From positions 372,001 through 436,000 of the forward strand of contig NZ_VATK01000001.1 in NCBI RefSeq assembly GCF_006546985.1: 64,000 bases of DNA, read 5' to 3'. Made by a program: the position numbers and the translations under genes. Positions 35,025 to 43,686 of this stretch are shown in pieces; the stretch's first letter is position 1, and each line of letters starts with the position of its first letter. The DNA comes from Bacillus sp. 03113. GTDB lineage: Bacteria > Bacillota > Bacilli > Bacillales > Cytobacillaceae. Under the pieces are notes generated by a model. The model had not been told where the DNA came from. It searched no databases and saw only the letters and a list, made by a program, of their open reading frames with translations.

Positions 35025-35489
35025 TTAAACCAAATCCAATGCCAAACGAATCATGTCTCTGCAATGGATGCCGTTTTCGATGATCGCATTCGTGTAATGG
35101 CGAGTGAAGTAGTCTTTATCAACACCAGTGATACGGAAGCCGCATTTTTGATAGAGAGCAAGCTGGCTGATGCTCGAGTTGCCTGTGCCAATTTCAATCT
35201 TTTTATAGCCTTTTAATTTCGCAGTTTTGATAGCATGCTTCACTAACGATTTTCCTATTCCATTTCCCTGTTGTTTTTCTGCTACTGCTACATTGATAAT
35301 TTCTACGGTTTCAGGTCTCGTTGGAAGCAATACATATATACCAACTATCGTATTATTCATATCAGCTACGTAGCTTTGACTTCTTTTCAAATAAGCTTCC
35401 ACATGCTTTTTGGACGGATCAGCTAATAGTAATAGGTGGAACGGAGCTTTTTCACTTGTTCCTAATTTACGAATGACAAACTCGATCAT
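35025..35489 (-). CDS. GNAT family N-acetyltransferase
   Basis: 154 residues. The acetyl-CoA pyrophosphate loop is QQGNGIGKSLVKHA (about residues 74-87, the R/QxxGxG/A motif), preceded by VEIINVAVAEK and followed by LYQKCGF. ATG behind AAGGAG. Acceptor substrate unknown. Confidence 0.88.
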   Translation of the reverse strand: MIEFVIRKLGTSEKAPFHLLLLADPSKKHVEAYLKRSQSYVADMNNTIVGIYVLLPTRPETVEIINVAVAEKQQGNGIGKSLVKHAIKTAKLKGYKKIEIGTGNSSISQLALYQKCGFRITGVDKDYFTRHYTNAIIENGIHCRDMIRLALDLV

Positions 35490-35757
35490 AAAAGCTCCTT
35501 AGTTAAGGCTGAGTGTAATTGGTGGACAGTTTTACATAGAGTGGTAAGTGTTTCAGCATTCCTCGTATAGCTTATTCTCACAATCTATAACTCCCTTAAT
35601 AGCGTGATTTTGTAATAGATAGTATTATATCCTATTTTTGGTTATAAAACATATGGAATTTAGCTTAGTTAGGGTGGAACTCAATTATTTGATTTTGACA
35701 GTACCTATTTATATGCCTACCCTTTGAAACAGGTGTTGGTTTGCACTTTCTTCTATA

Positions 35758-35976
35758 AAAAAGGCTGTTTTCTCAAAGTTTGTTGCTTTTGACATGAAAT
35801 ATTGGGAGAAACGTTTCGGAGCAGCCTGCATACACGTAGACTCCTGTGGGAATGCGAGAAAGGCGAGACCCCGCAGGAGCGTATGCGACGAGGAGGCTTG
35901 ACGCTCGCCCACGGAAAGCGAAGTGTATGCAGGATACGCGTTTAAAAGCAACAATCTATACGAAAACAGCCTTAAA
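35758..35976. repeat. MITE-like palindromic intergenic repeat
   Basis: Terminal inverted repeats AAGGCTGTTTTC / GAAAACAGCCTT and TTGTTGCTTTT / AAAAGCAACAA enclose a core with GTAGACTCCTGTGGGAA, GAGACCCCGCAGGAGCGTA and GACGAGGAGGC, which matches, from memory, a repeat widespread in Bacillaceae. The core itself is self-complementary (CTCCTGTGGG with CCGCAGGAG). No transposase is present; the open frame crossing it is spurious. Confidence 0.8.
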
Positions 35977-36034
35977 AAATAAAATAGCATTAACATTAAT
36001 TGTATAATAAGAGAAAAAATATAAGAGGGATAGA

Positions 36035-36643
36035 ATGATAAAAATACATAAAAAATCTGACACAGTTATTATTGTCATTCACGAAATTTATGGAATAAAC
36101 CAGCATATGAAGGATATTTATCAATCTTTATCAAAGTCAGGTTTTGATGTTGTATGTCCAAATTTACTTGAAAGGGAAATTCATTTTGAATATGCCCAGG
36201 AAGAAGAGGCTTATCAAAATTTTATGGGAAACGTAGGGTTTAGGATGGCTTCGAAAAAAATAAAAAATTTGATCTTAGAACTGAAGGATACATATAACAA
36301 AATATTCATTGTTGGATATAGTGTAGGAGCAACGATTGCATGGTTGTGCAGTGAGGAGAAATGGATAGATGGGATCGTTGGCTACTACGGTTCACGGATT
36401 AGGAATTATGCAGAATTATCACCGCAATGCCCGATCATGCTATTTTTTCCACAGGAAGAGAAATCTTTTGATCTCAAAGAATTTATTCCAACATTAAAGA
36501 AAAAGAATCTTGAAGTATACCAATTTCAAGGGAAGCACGGATTTAGTGATCCATACTCACCAAATTATAATGATAAATCAGCACAGACTACCTTTAACAA
36601 AATGGTCGAGTTTTTTCGAATCTATTCCTTTAAACAAAGGTGA
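36035..36643 (+). CDS. Dienelactone hydrolase-like alpha/beta hydrolase
   Basis: 202 residues. HEIYGINQHMKDI is the dienelactone-hydrolase family opening. The nucleophile elbow is GYSVGA (Ser about 97), where classic dienelactone hydrolases have cysteine. The catalytic His is in GKHGFSDPY near the C-terminus. Cytoplasmic. Substrate unknown. Confidence 0.85.
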   Translation: MIKIHKKSDTVIIVIHEIYGINQHMKDIYQSLSKSGFDVVCPNLLEREIHFEYAQEEEAYQNFMGNVGFRMASKKIKNLILELKDTYNKIFIVGYSVGATIAWLCSEEKWIDGIVGYYGSRIRNYAELSPQCPIMLFFPQEEKSFDLKEFIPTLKKKNLEVYQFQGKHGFSDPYSPNYNDKSAQTTFNKMVEFFRIYSFKQR

Positions 36644-36689
36644 CAGGTACCCTCTAAGGAGTTGGATCGACGTTTACTTCTACACACAA

Positions 36690-36713
36690 AAATCACCCGA
36701 AAAAAGGTGATTT
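36690..36713 (+). terminator. Terminator after the hydrolase gene
   Basis: AAATCACC (36690-36697) pairs with GGTGATTT (36706-36713); a short T-rich tract follows. Located between convergent genes. Confidence 0.6.
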
Positions 36714-36771
36714 GTACTTTTAGCTATTCCAAGGTTGGGAGTAGTTATTCTCTCTACCTACTCGATTGACT

Positions 36772-37101
36772 TTATATAAGAGGCTTATCAATTAAAGTGG
36801 CGAATTCAAAATCATGGTCATGTTCATCATCTACAGTAGTCATACCTTCCACAAAGTGTACATGTTTACCATTACCAACAGGGATAGCAGGGCCTGTTCT
36901 TATCACGACCTCATGATGGTGATCAAAAAAGTCGGTATTAGTCTCTATTTCATGGAAATGACTTCTTCCCCTTGGAATCGCTTCACCTGTAACCCCTGCG
37001 AAACGATGATTATACCGCTCTTCGTCTTCTTCTGCCAATTTGGTACTGCCTAAAAATTCATGAACATGTGTCTGTGTTTTTGTACCATCTCTTCTGACCA
37101 T
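36772..37101 (-). CDS. YmaF family protein, histidine-rich
   Basis: 109 residues with repeated His clusters (THVHEF, SHFHEI, FDHHHEV, KHVHFVEG, DEHDHDF), matching the YmaF family, of unknown function. The arrangement suggests metal binding. ATG behind GGAGGG. Confidence 0.85.
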   Translation of the reverse strand: MVRRDGTKTQTHVHEFLGSTKLAEEDEERYNHRFAGVTGEAIPRGRSHFHEIETNTDFFDHHHEVVIRTGPAIPVGNGKHVHFVEGMTTVDDEHDHDFEFATLIDKPLI

Positions 37102-37242
37102 AAAGGTACTCCCTCCTTATATGTAAGACTCGATACAGTATATTAACATTGGTAAGGTTATATGAAGAAAAACCAATAAAGATACCAAACTAAATATAGA
37201 AGAAAATGGTAGATTTTTTTCGAATCCATTCATAAATGTGAA

Positions 37243-37265
37243 AAGACCCCATCAAACAGGGTCTT
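37243..37265 (-). terminator. Terminator of small gene at 37276
   Basis: AAGACCC (37243-37249) pairs with GGGTCTT (37259-37265); the minus strand continues with T. It is 10 bp past the stop codon. Confidence 0.65.
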
Positions 37266-37275
37266 CGTTAGCTCA

Positions 37276-37413
37276 TTATAATTGGTGTCCTAGTATCGTA
37301 AATAAGGCACTAAAAAATATAATTCCAACAAAAAAAGATATATAGATGAGCTTTTTTTTCAATTCTTTCTTTTCTCTTGCTTGCTCTGGTGTGAGCCATG
37401 GTGATTTAGACAT
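37276..37413 (-). CDS. 45-residue membrane protein, function unknown
   Basis: Starts 6 nt after AAAGGAGAG. A hydrophilic, charged N-terminal half (MSKSPWLTPEQAREKKELKK) precedes one membrane helix (about 22-41). Ribosome-binding site, composition and a terminator right after the stop all support a real gene. Confidence 0.7.
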   Translation of the reverse strand: MSKSPWLTPEQAREKKELKKKLIYISFFVGIIFFSALFTILGHQL

Positions 37414-37461
37414 CAAAACTCTCCTTTATGATTTGATGGCAGCTGGCTGGTCTTGTCTAGT

Positions 37462-37610
37462 TTTGATGTAAGGCTGATGTCTAGCTTGAGCACACAGCCG
37501 GCAAGTCTAGTCAAACTTTTGCGACATCAAGTTTTCCGAAAATATCGTCTTCCATCATTTCGGATTAGAACATTGGTACTTGCGCTTATCATTAGACAGA
37601 GACCCCTATA
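37462..37610. repeat. Degenerate dispersed intergenic repeat (second member)
   Basis: Begins TGATGTCTAGCTTGAGC and ends GGTACTTGCGCTTATC, resembling the ends of the element at 2217-2380. Interior diverged. The gap 37414-37723 otherwise shows no gene. Confidence 0.35.
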
Positions 37611-37723
37611 GCTTTGCGTCCTTGATTTTCAACAAGTTTGCCTTTAAATCTATGTTATCTTTTTTTTAAAAAAAGTAAATGGGAAAAAAGTGTCGAAGTA
37701 CGCAGTTTAATATTTGTTACTTG

Positions 37724-38611
37724 TTATCCTATTTTATCGGTGATTGTTTTCTGCTTTTCGACTTCGAAGTATCGTTTAGCTTCTTCGATAAAATAGTGAA
37801 CGATAGGAGAGACCCATCTGCTTTTATGGTAAAAAAGAAAGGTTGCGACCTTACCATGCTTTTCATTTAGTCGTTTAGCTGCAAGTTTTCCTTCTCTCAA
37901 TTCATTCTGAATCGTTATTTCCGGAACGAGTGCCATGCCTAAACCACATTGGACACACTGCTTAATGGCTTCGATGCTCCAAAATTCATGAAAGGACGTT
38001 GGTGACATTTGCTGCTCCGCTATAAATTTATCCATTAACGAGCGATACGGGCACGTTCTTTCTGAATAAAGAACCGAATTTGGCTGAAGTTGATTCGGTG
38101 AAAAAATAATGCTCATATGTTCATCAATCATTTTTTCCATTTCAAGCGCTGGATGCTTTTTAAAATCTAAATTGAGCAGCAGTGCGATATCCAAATCTCC
38201 TATTTCAACTAAATGCTGAAGCTCATCACATGTCCCAACGCGAACGGATAAATGCACGTCAGGATATCTCTCTTTATAAGACTGAATGATCATCGGTAAA
38301 CGATATACGGTTAAAGACTCTGATGCTCCGATCGTGATCTTCCCTTTTTTCGTAATGGAAGACTGATGCAGCTCTTTTGCTCCTTTATGCAAACGCAGCA
38401 TTTCATTTGCATACGGGAGAAAGGACTTGCCGAGCTCTGTTAAAGCAATGCTTTTCCCAAGACGATCAAATAACGGACCTTCTAGATCAAATTCCAAGGC
38501 TTGAATATGAGCAGTGATCGTAGATTGAGCATAGCCTAGCTGAAGGGCAGCTTTGGCAAAACCTCCTGCCTCTACAATCGATTTGAACGTTTGCAAATGC
38601 CGAATTTCCAT
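37724..38611 (-). CDS. LysR-family transcriptional regulator
   Basis: 295 residues. N-terminal helix-turn-helix with AALQLGYAQSTITAHIQALE (about 17-36), then the effector domain with KGKITIGASESLTVYRLP. ATG 38611 is chosen: GGAGGG lies 7 nt before it, whereas earlier in-frame starts sit on or beside that site. Divergent from the permease at 38823, its probable target; the 211-bp intergenic region contains an ATATCnnnTATCAT-type dyad near 38638-38660. Confidence 0.9.
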   Translation of the reverse strand: MEIRHLQTFKSIVEAGGFAKAALQLGYAQSTITAHIQALEFDLEGPLFDRLGKSIALTELGKSFLPYANEMLRLHKGAKELHQSSITKKGKITIGASESLTVYRLPMIIQSYKERYPDVHLSVRVGTCDELQHLVEIGDLDIALLLNLDFKKHPALEMEKMIDEHMSIIFSPNQLQPNSVLYSERTCPYRSLMDKFIAEQQMSPTSFHEFWSIEAIKQCVQCGLGMALVPEITIQNELREGKLAAKRLNEKHGKVATFLFYHKSRWVSPIVHYFIEEAKRYFEVEKQKTITDKIG

Positions 38612-38744
38612 CTCCATTCCCTCCAATTATCGTAATATCCGATATCATCTATCATACATATCTATTTTACTGAACATAAAGCAGCGAATACAATAGGAAT
38701 TAAGTAATATCTGTTAAAAATACGCGTATTTGTTTACAAGGGTT

Positions 38745-38797
38745 AGAAGCAAGACTCTAGGGTTGAACAAGGGCGCTAGAGCTTTTCTTATAACCAT
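38745..38797. repeat. Right-end fragment of the dispersed intergenic repeat
   Basis: AACAAGGGCGCTAGAGCTTT followed by TCTTA matches the right end of the 2217-2380 element with few changes. The left part is missing. Confidence 0.45.
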
Positions 38798-38822
38798 CAC
38801 TATTTTGAAAAGAGGAAGAGAT

Positions 38823-40073
38823 ATGAATCAAAGAAAAATCGGCTCGCTTACGTTAAGCGGCTTAATTATTGGGCCACTTCTAGGGTCAGGAATTATATTA
38901 TTGCCATCCATTATCTATGATACTTCAGGAGATTATGCGATTTTCGCATGGTTAATAATGTCGATAATAGGCTTGTTTTTTGCGTATCTTTGTGGGGAAT
39001 TAACGTTAATGTTTCCAGGAGAAGCTGGGATAGGAAATGCGATTGAGCAGGCATTTGGACAACGAATGAAAAATCTTTCTTCGATCTTTTTAATGATTGC
39101 AGCATTTATGGGACCTATCGCTGTTATGATGACAGCGGCTGAATATTTGACGACTTGGTTATTTGATTCTGCGATTAAAGCGGAGTGGATAGCTATTGTC
39201 CTTCTAATCTTGAGTGGGCTGACCTTGCTTTTTCGGTTAAGCTTTCTCGGAAATCTATCACTTGTTATTTCGTCACTCGCAGTTTTGATTTTAACGAGTG
39301 GAAGCGCATTTTCCTTGCTGTTCCATCATCGAACTGAATTAGTATCACAGGCGTTCCATGCACCGTCGTTTGGACATAGCTTATTGCTTCTGTTTTGGAT
39401 CATTGTTGGATGGGAAATCATTGGGAACTACTCAGCTGAAGTGAAAAATCCGAAACAGACGATTCGAAAGGCCATTTTCATAAGTGCCTTTGTCATCACG
39501 ATTGTTAATTTACTCATTGCTGGAGCTGTACAGTGGACGGATTTTTCAGGTGCCCAATTTTCGATCAAATTAACGGGCGTTTTGTACCCGTTGTTTGGAG
39601 GATTATCTATTGGTTTATTAACTATTGTAGCAGTCGGACTTTGCTTAACGACTTATTTGATGATCGCTGGAGGAGTATCACGCTTGATCGCGTCCCTTGC
39701 ACAAACCGTTTCGGCACTTCATTTCCTAACAAGAAAATCACGGAACGGAGCACCGGTTGCTGGAATTATCCTCCTGATCATGATCCATTTAACCGTTGCA
39801 ACACTCGTGCTGCTTCATATAGTTACAGTTGAAAAATTGGTCGCTTTAGCGAATGCCTTTTTCATCGCAAACGCATTAATTGGCATCTTCGCGGCCATTA
39901 AACTATTTAAACGTCCGCTCATGAAAGGAATCGCCGTTTCATTAAGCTTATTATTCAGTCTTTTGCTGCTGCGTTCATCGGTCGTTGCACTTACCATTAT
40001 TGCGGTTCTTACCATTCTTTTTATGACAGTAAAAAAAGGAAGCACATGGATGAGTATGCGGAAAGTAGGATGA
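38823..40073 (+). CDS. APC-superfamily amino-acid permease (YjeH-like)
   Basis: 416 residues, about 12 membrane helices. The N-terminal IGPLLGSGIILLP and FPGEAGIGNAIEQAFG are typical of the YjeH-type branch, whose Escherichia coli member exports methionine and branched-chain amino acids. ATG 38823 follows AGAGGAAGAG; upstream codons overlap a repeat and are not used. Probably activated by the divergent LysR protein. Confidence 0.88.
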   Translation: MNQRKIGSLTLSGLIIGPLLGSGIILLPSIIYDTSGDYAIFAWLIMSIIGLFFAYLCGELTLMFPGEAGIGNAIEQAFGQRMKNLSSIFLMIAAFMGPIAVMMTAAEYLTTWLFDSAIKAEWIAIVLLILSGLTLLFRLSFLGNLSLVISSLAVLILTSGSAFSLLFHHRTELVSQAFHAPSFGHSLLLLFWIIVGWEIIGNYSAEVKNPKQTIRKAIFISAFVITIVNLLIAGAVQWTDFSGAQFSIKLTGVLYPLFGGLSIGLLTIVAVGLCLTTYLMIAGGVSRLIASLAQTVSALHFLTRKSRNGAPVAGIILLIMIHLTVATLVLLHIVTVEKLVALANAFFIANALIGIFAAIKLFKRPLMKGIAVSLSLLFSLLLLRSSVVALTIIAVLTILFMTVKKGSTWMSMRKVG

Positions 40074-40142
40074 ATAAAATTTTAAGAAGCTACTTGTGAT
40101 GAGGCGTGAACAATTGGGCCAGTTACAAAATTATATATAATG

Positions 40143-40170
40143 AAGAACCGGGCACCCAACCCGGTTCTCC
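40143..40170. terminator. Terminator between convergent permease and transglutaminase genes
   Basis: GAACCGGG (40145-40152) pairs perfectly with CCCGGTTC (40160-40167) around a 7-nt loop. Confidence 0.75.
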
Positions 40171-40173
40171 TTG

Positions 40174-41043
40174 TTAATTTTCAAGTTTTTGTACGTCGAC
40201 AGCTATTTCAAGAGTTTGGTTGGCGACGCCGCGGTAGCTTCCTTTAATTGGGACGATATCCTTGTAGTCGCGTCCGTGACCGATTTTTACATAGCGCCAG
40301 TTGACTTTGCCGTTGTTGGTGGGGTCAAAGCCTAACCAGCCAATTCCAGGGACTTGTGCTTCTACCCAAGCGTGGGAGGCTTGTTCAAAGTCAGCGTGTC
40401 CACCTTGGAGATCACCGACAAAGTGATAGCCGCTCACATAACGAGCTGGGATGCCAAGACTCTTACACATGGAAATCATCAAGTGGGCAAAATCCTGGCA
40501 TACTCCTCGTTTCAGCTTGAACGTGTCAGCGACAGTGGTGTGTACATCGGTTGCTTCAGGATCATACTTAAATTGTGTATAGATAGCCCCAGAGATGTTT
40601 TCGATAATTTGATACACACTCGTAACATCTGGACTATTTTGTGTATCCTCTGTGAATGCTTTGATATCTGGAGTTAGAAATGTATAGGCTGTGTTTGTCA
40701 AATATTCAGCAAAGTCGTTTTGATATTGTTCACTCGAGAGGATTCTTAGTTCCTCTTCCAGCGGATATTGTTGGACCTCCTCGATCTTCTCATCATAAGT
40801 AGCAACAATCGAGTGTGTTTTGATGACAATTTCATCATGCGGATCAGCAATGGAAAAGCTATATACTCGGTTGCCGAAATAGTCCTCGTACGTAAACAAA
40901 GGCACTGTCGGATTAATGAAGACTGAATGATGATGACACGATTGGCGATCGTTCGTGCGTGGTGTTAAGCGCACTTCATTTACACTATTGAAAACCGGTG
41001 CTTCATAACGATAGCGAGTCATATGGGAAATTTGTATTTTCAT
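40174..41043 (-). CDS. Transglutaminase-like protein (of the ATP-grasp/alpha-E trio)
   Basis: 289 residues. N-terminal beta-rich Bact_transglu_N domain (ISHMTRYRYEAPVF at the start) and a C-terminal transglutaminase/protease core with catalytic Cys in RGVCQDFAHLM (about 182), His in ASHAWVEA (about 223) and Asp in GFDPTNN (about 238). Cytoplasmic. Start overlaps the upstream alpha-E gene by 4 bp, so the three genes form an operon. Predicted to act as a peptidase on peptides made by the ATP-grasp partner; not experimentally shown as far as I know. Confidence 0.92.
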   Translation of the reverse strand: MKIQISHMTRYRYEAPVFNSVNEVRLTPRTNDRQSCHHHSVFINPTVPLFTYEDYFGNRVYSFSIADPHDEIVIKTHSIVATYDEKIEEVQQYPLEEELRILSSEQYQNDFAEYLTNTAYTFLTPDIKAFTEDTQNSPDVTSVYQIIENISGAIYTQFKYDPEATDVHTTVADTFKLKRGVCQDFAHLMISMCKSLGIPARYVSGYHFVGDLQGGHADFEQASHAWVEAQVPGIGWLGFDPTNNGKVNWRYVKIGHGRDYKDIVPIKGSYRGVANQTLEIAVDVQKLEN

Positions 41044-42011
41044 ACTCTTACCATCTCCTCTTGTGAAAATGCTCTTGTAATAAGAGCACCTATTTCATTC
41101 GAAGACAAGAGCAAATCATTGAGCATCTCTTGTAAAGAATCCATAGATAAGTGACTCCATTCCAAGTAAGTAACGTGAGAAATTAATTTTTCAAGCTTCC
41201 CAGCTGCTTTGTAATATAAAGAAGTATAAGGCAATAACTGCTGCAACGCCTTTAAATGCGTTTCCAACGTGATCAATGAAGTATAATACGACCTCGGGAA
41301 CAAATCACAGCCCATTAAAAACTCAACAATTTTTCCAATTTGCATGTCATTAGCACATATTGTCCGGAACCCTTCATAGGCATTCAAGGATTTTAAAAAG
41401 GCACACATTTTGTGATATTGATCATGACTGTGCACAAACGTTGAATCATAAAGAAACTCTTGATGAATGGATCTGAGCATACGGACCATATTTTCAGAAC
41501 GTTCGATCGAAATTCCCATTTGCAGCACGTGCCATTCACTTTGACGGAGCATGGAGCACTCCAGACTGTTATTAAATAAAGCAATCCATTCCTTCAATTT
41601 TTGAAAAAATAAGTAAGGAGTTTCCATTAACACATCACCAATATCTTTTTCCTGCATCCAAAGGTAGAGTGCATTTAAGGTCTCCCAAGATTCGCTCGGA
41701 AGCTTATCTCTTACTGCATGAGCGTTCGTTCTAGCGTGTTTGATACAAGAATAAATCGAATTGATATTTAATGAGTCAAAGGTAATATAATGAAGCACTG
41801 TTTTTTCATTTGCTTCAGCATAATCCTGGTAAAAATCCTTTTGGCAATTAAAGCTTTCTAAAAGCCTTTCCCAAGCAAAATCGGATTGGGCAGTGCTTCT
41901 ATTTAACTCATGGCGCATATGATAGCCAACTTGAATTAAACGAGTATGGTTTTGAATTCTTTCCATGTAACGACCGATCCAAAATAATTGTTCAGCAGCA
42001 CGATTAAGCAT
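41040..42011 (-). CDS. Alpha-E (DUF403) domain protein
   Basis: 323 residues, all-helical. The opening LNRAAEQLFWIGRYMERIQN is the alpha-E domain signature. This family occurs almost always between a circularly permuted ATP-grasp and a transglutaminase, as here. Biochemical function unknown. ATG behind GGTAGGA. Confidence 0.92.
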   Translation of the reverse strand: MLNRAAEQLFWIGRYMERIQNHTRLIQVGYHMRHELNRSTAQSDFAWERLLESFNCQKDFYQDYAEANEKTVLHYITFDSLNINSIYSCIKHARTNAHAVRDKLPSESWETLNALYLWMQEKDIGDVLMETPYLFFQKLKEWIALFNNSLECSMLRQSEWHVLQMGISIERSENMVRMLRSIHQEFLYDSTFVHSHDQYHKMCAFLKSLNAYEGFRTICANDMQIGKIVEFLMGCDLFPRSYYTSLITLETHLKALQQLLPYTSLYYKAAGKLEKLISHVTYLEWSHLSMDSLQEMLNDLLLSSNEIGALITRAFSQEEMVRV

Positions 42012-42056
42012 TGAATATTCCTACCTTTCTTCTATCAAATATCAAGTGAAATACGA

Positions 42057-43511
42057 TCAATCAAGAACCCAAGTATCCTTGCTGCCGCCGCCTTGAGAAG
42101 AGTTTACGACTAAGGAGCCTTCTTTCAAAGCGACCCTTGTTAATCCTCCAGGAACGACACTGATTTCTTTTCCAGCGATCACAAACGCACGCAAGTCGAT
42201 GTGACGTGGCTTGATTTTATCTCCAATAAGTGAAGGAGCTGTTGAAAGCTTAATCGTTGGTTGAGCAATGTATCGATTTGGGTCCTGCTTAATATTTTCA
42301 GCAAACAAAGCAATCTCTTCTTCCGTTGCTTGAGGTCCGATTAGCATCCCATATCCGCCTGAAAGTGAAGTTTCTTTTACGACAAGCTCAGATAAATGAT
42401 TCAAAACATATTCTCGTTCATCCTCACGAGAGAGAATATAGGTAGGAACATTTTTTAAAATTGGTTCCTCATTTAAATAGTAGCGAATCATATCTGGTAC
42501 ATAGGCGTAGATGGCTTTATCATCTGCCACACCTGTACCAGGGGCATTGGTAATCGTCACATTTCCTGCTCGATAAGCATTCATAAGACCTGTGACTCCT
42601 AACAGGGAATCTGGCAGGAAAGCAAGAGGATCTAAATAGTCGTCATCCAATCTACGATAAATGACATCTACCTGTTCTAGACCATGAAAGCTCTTCATAT
42701 ACACTTTATGATCGATCACGACAAGATCCTTGCCTTCTACAAGTTCAATTCCCATCTCTTGTGCAAGGAAACAATGCTCATAATATGCTGAATTATATCG
42801 ACCTGGTGTCAATAACACGACTTTCGGCTCGCTCTTGCCACTTTGTGCCATGCTTCTTAGACCAGATAAAAGGTCATTCAAGCCATGATCCATGTAGCGA
42901 ACTTGGTTATGAAACAATAACTCTGGTAAACATTGGCTCATGAGCTGGCGATTCTTGTATAAATAGGAGATGCCAGAAGGAGTACGTAAATTGTCTTCTA
43001 AAACATAGAACTCTCCATTGTCATCTCGTATTAAATCAATTCCAGATAACGTAATATACGTATTTTCTGGTACTTGGACATTCATCATTTCTGGACGGAA
43101 GTAACAGTTGGTGACAATCAGCTTCCTAGGGATAATCTTGTCATGTATGATATTTTGCTCATGATAAATGTCGTAAATAAATCGATTCAATGCCGATACT
43201 CTCTGTTTTAATCCTTTTTCAAGGAAGCTCCATTCTTCCGCTGTCAAAATACGCGGAATGGTATCAAAAGGGATCGTACGTTCAAGGGGGTCGGCATGCT
43301 GTTCATGATATAACGTGAAGGTGATTCCTTGCTTCACCATCTGCGCTTCAGTGGATTGCTGCCGTTTGATCAATTCCTCAGAGCCCATATCCTGTAACTG
43401 GCGATGGACCTGTTCGTAGTGCTTTCTTACTTCATTATTGGGTGAAAACATCTCATCATAGAAGGATGAAACGCTATACTCTGAGAATAGTTGTTTTTCT
43501 GTTGTATTCAC
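42057..43511 (-). CDS. Circularly permuted ATP-grasp type 2 protein
   Basis: 484 residues (DUF404/DUF407 family). Key segments: DLIRDDNGEFYVLEDNLRTPSG, VIYRRLDDDYLDPL, VANDDK-like GVADDKAIYAYV and VVKETSLSGGYGMLIG, plus RHIDLRAFVI and GGLTRVAL. These ATP-grasp proteins are predicted carboxylate-amine ligases forming peptide-like bonds (described in surveys of amidoligases). First gene of the trio ending at 40174. ATG preceded by AAGGGGG. Confidence 0.92.
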   Translation of the reverse strand: MNTTEKQLFSEYSVSSFYDEMFSPNNEVRKHYEQVHRQLQDMGSEELIKRQQSTEAQMVKQGITFTLYHEQHADPLERTIPFDTIPRILTAEEWSFLEKGLKQRVSALNRFIYDIYHEQNIIHDKIIPRKLIVTNCYFRPEMMNVQVPENTYITLSGIDLIRDDNGEFYVLEDNLRTPSGISYLYKNRQLMSQCLPELLFHNQVRYMDHGLNDLLSGLRSMAQSGKSEPKVVLLTPGRYNSAYYEHCFLAQEMGIELVEGKDLVVIDHKVYMKSFHGLEQVDVIYRRLDDDYLDPLAFLPDSLLGVTGLMNAYRAGNVTITNAPGTGVADDKAIYAYVPDMIRYYLNEEPILKNVPTYILSREDEREYVLNHLSELVVKETSLSGGYGMLIGPQATEEEIALFAENIKQDPNRYIAQPTIKLSTAPSLIGDKIKPRHIDLRAFVIAGKEISVVPGGLTRVALKEGSLVVNSSQGGGSKDTWVLD

Positions 43512-43645
43512 CTTTAATTCCCCCTTGGAAAAAGAAAATTGTTCATCTTTTCAGAAAATTGCGTCCATTTATGACATTAGTTTACTATGCAGATAGTGTT
43601 AATGGAAAGGATTTTTTTAGGATATAAAAAATAAAAGGTTTTATA

Positions 43646-43669
43646 GAGGTTAGAATTAAATCTAACCTC
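43646..43669 (-). terminator. Terminator of the AGCS symporter gene
   Basis: GAGGTTAGA (43646-43654) pairs perfectly with TCTAACCTC (43661-43669). On the minus strand it precedes an AT-rich tract. Confidence 0.7.
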
Positions 43670-43686
43670 CATTGTCTCGAAAAGTA

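Noticed and set aside
35709-35996. Open frame of 95 codons on the minus strand
   Set aside because: Coincides with the MITE-like repeat; no ribosome-binding site and no family resemblance.
40174-43511. Secondary-metabolite (lasso or amidoligase) gene cluster
   Set aside because: Only the widespread three-gene set is present; no precursor peptide, exporter or tailoring enzymes adjoin it.
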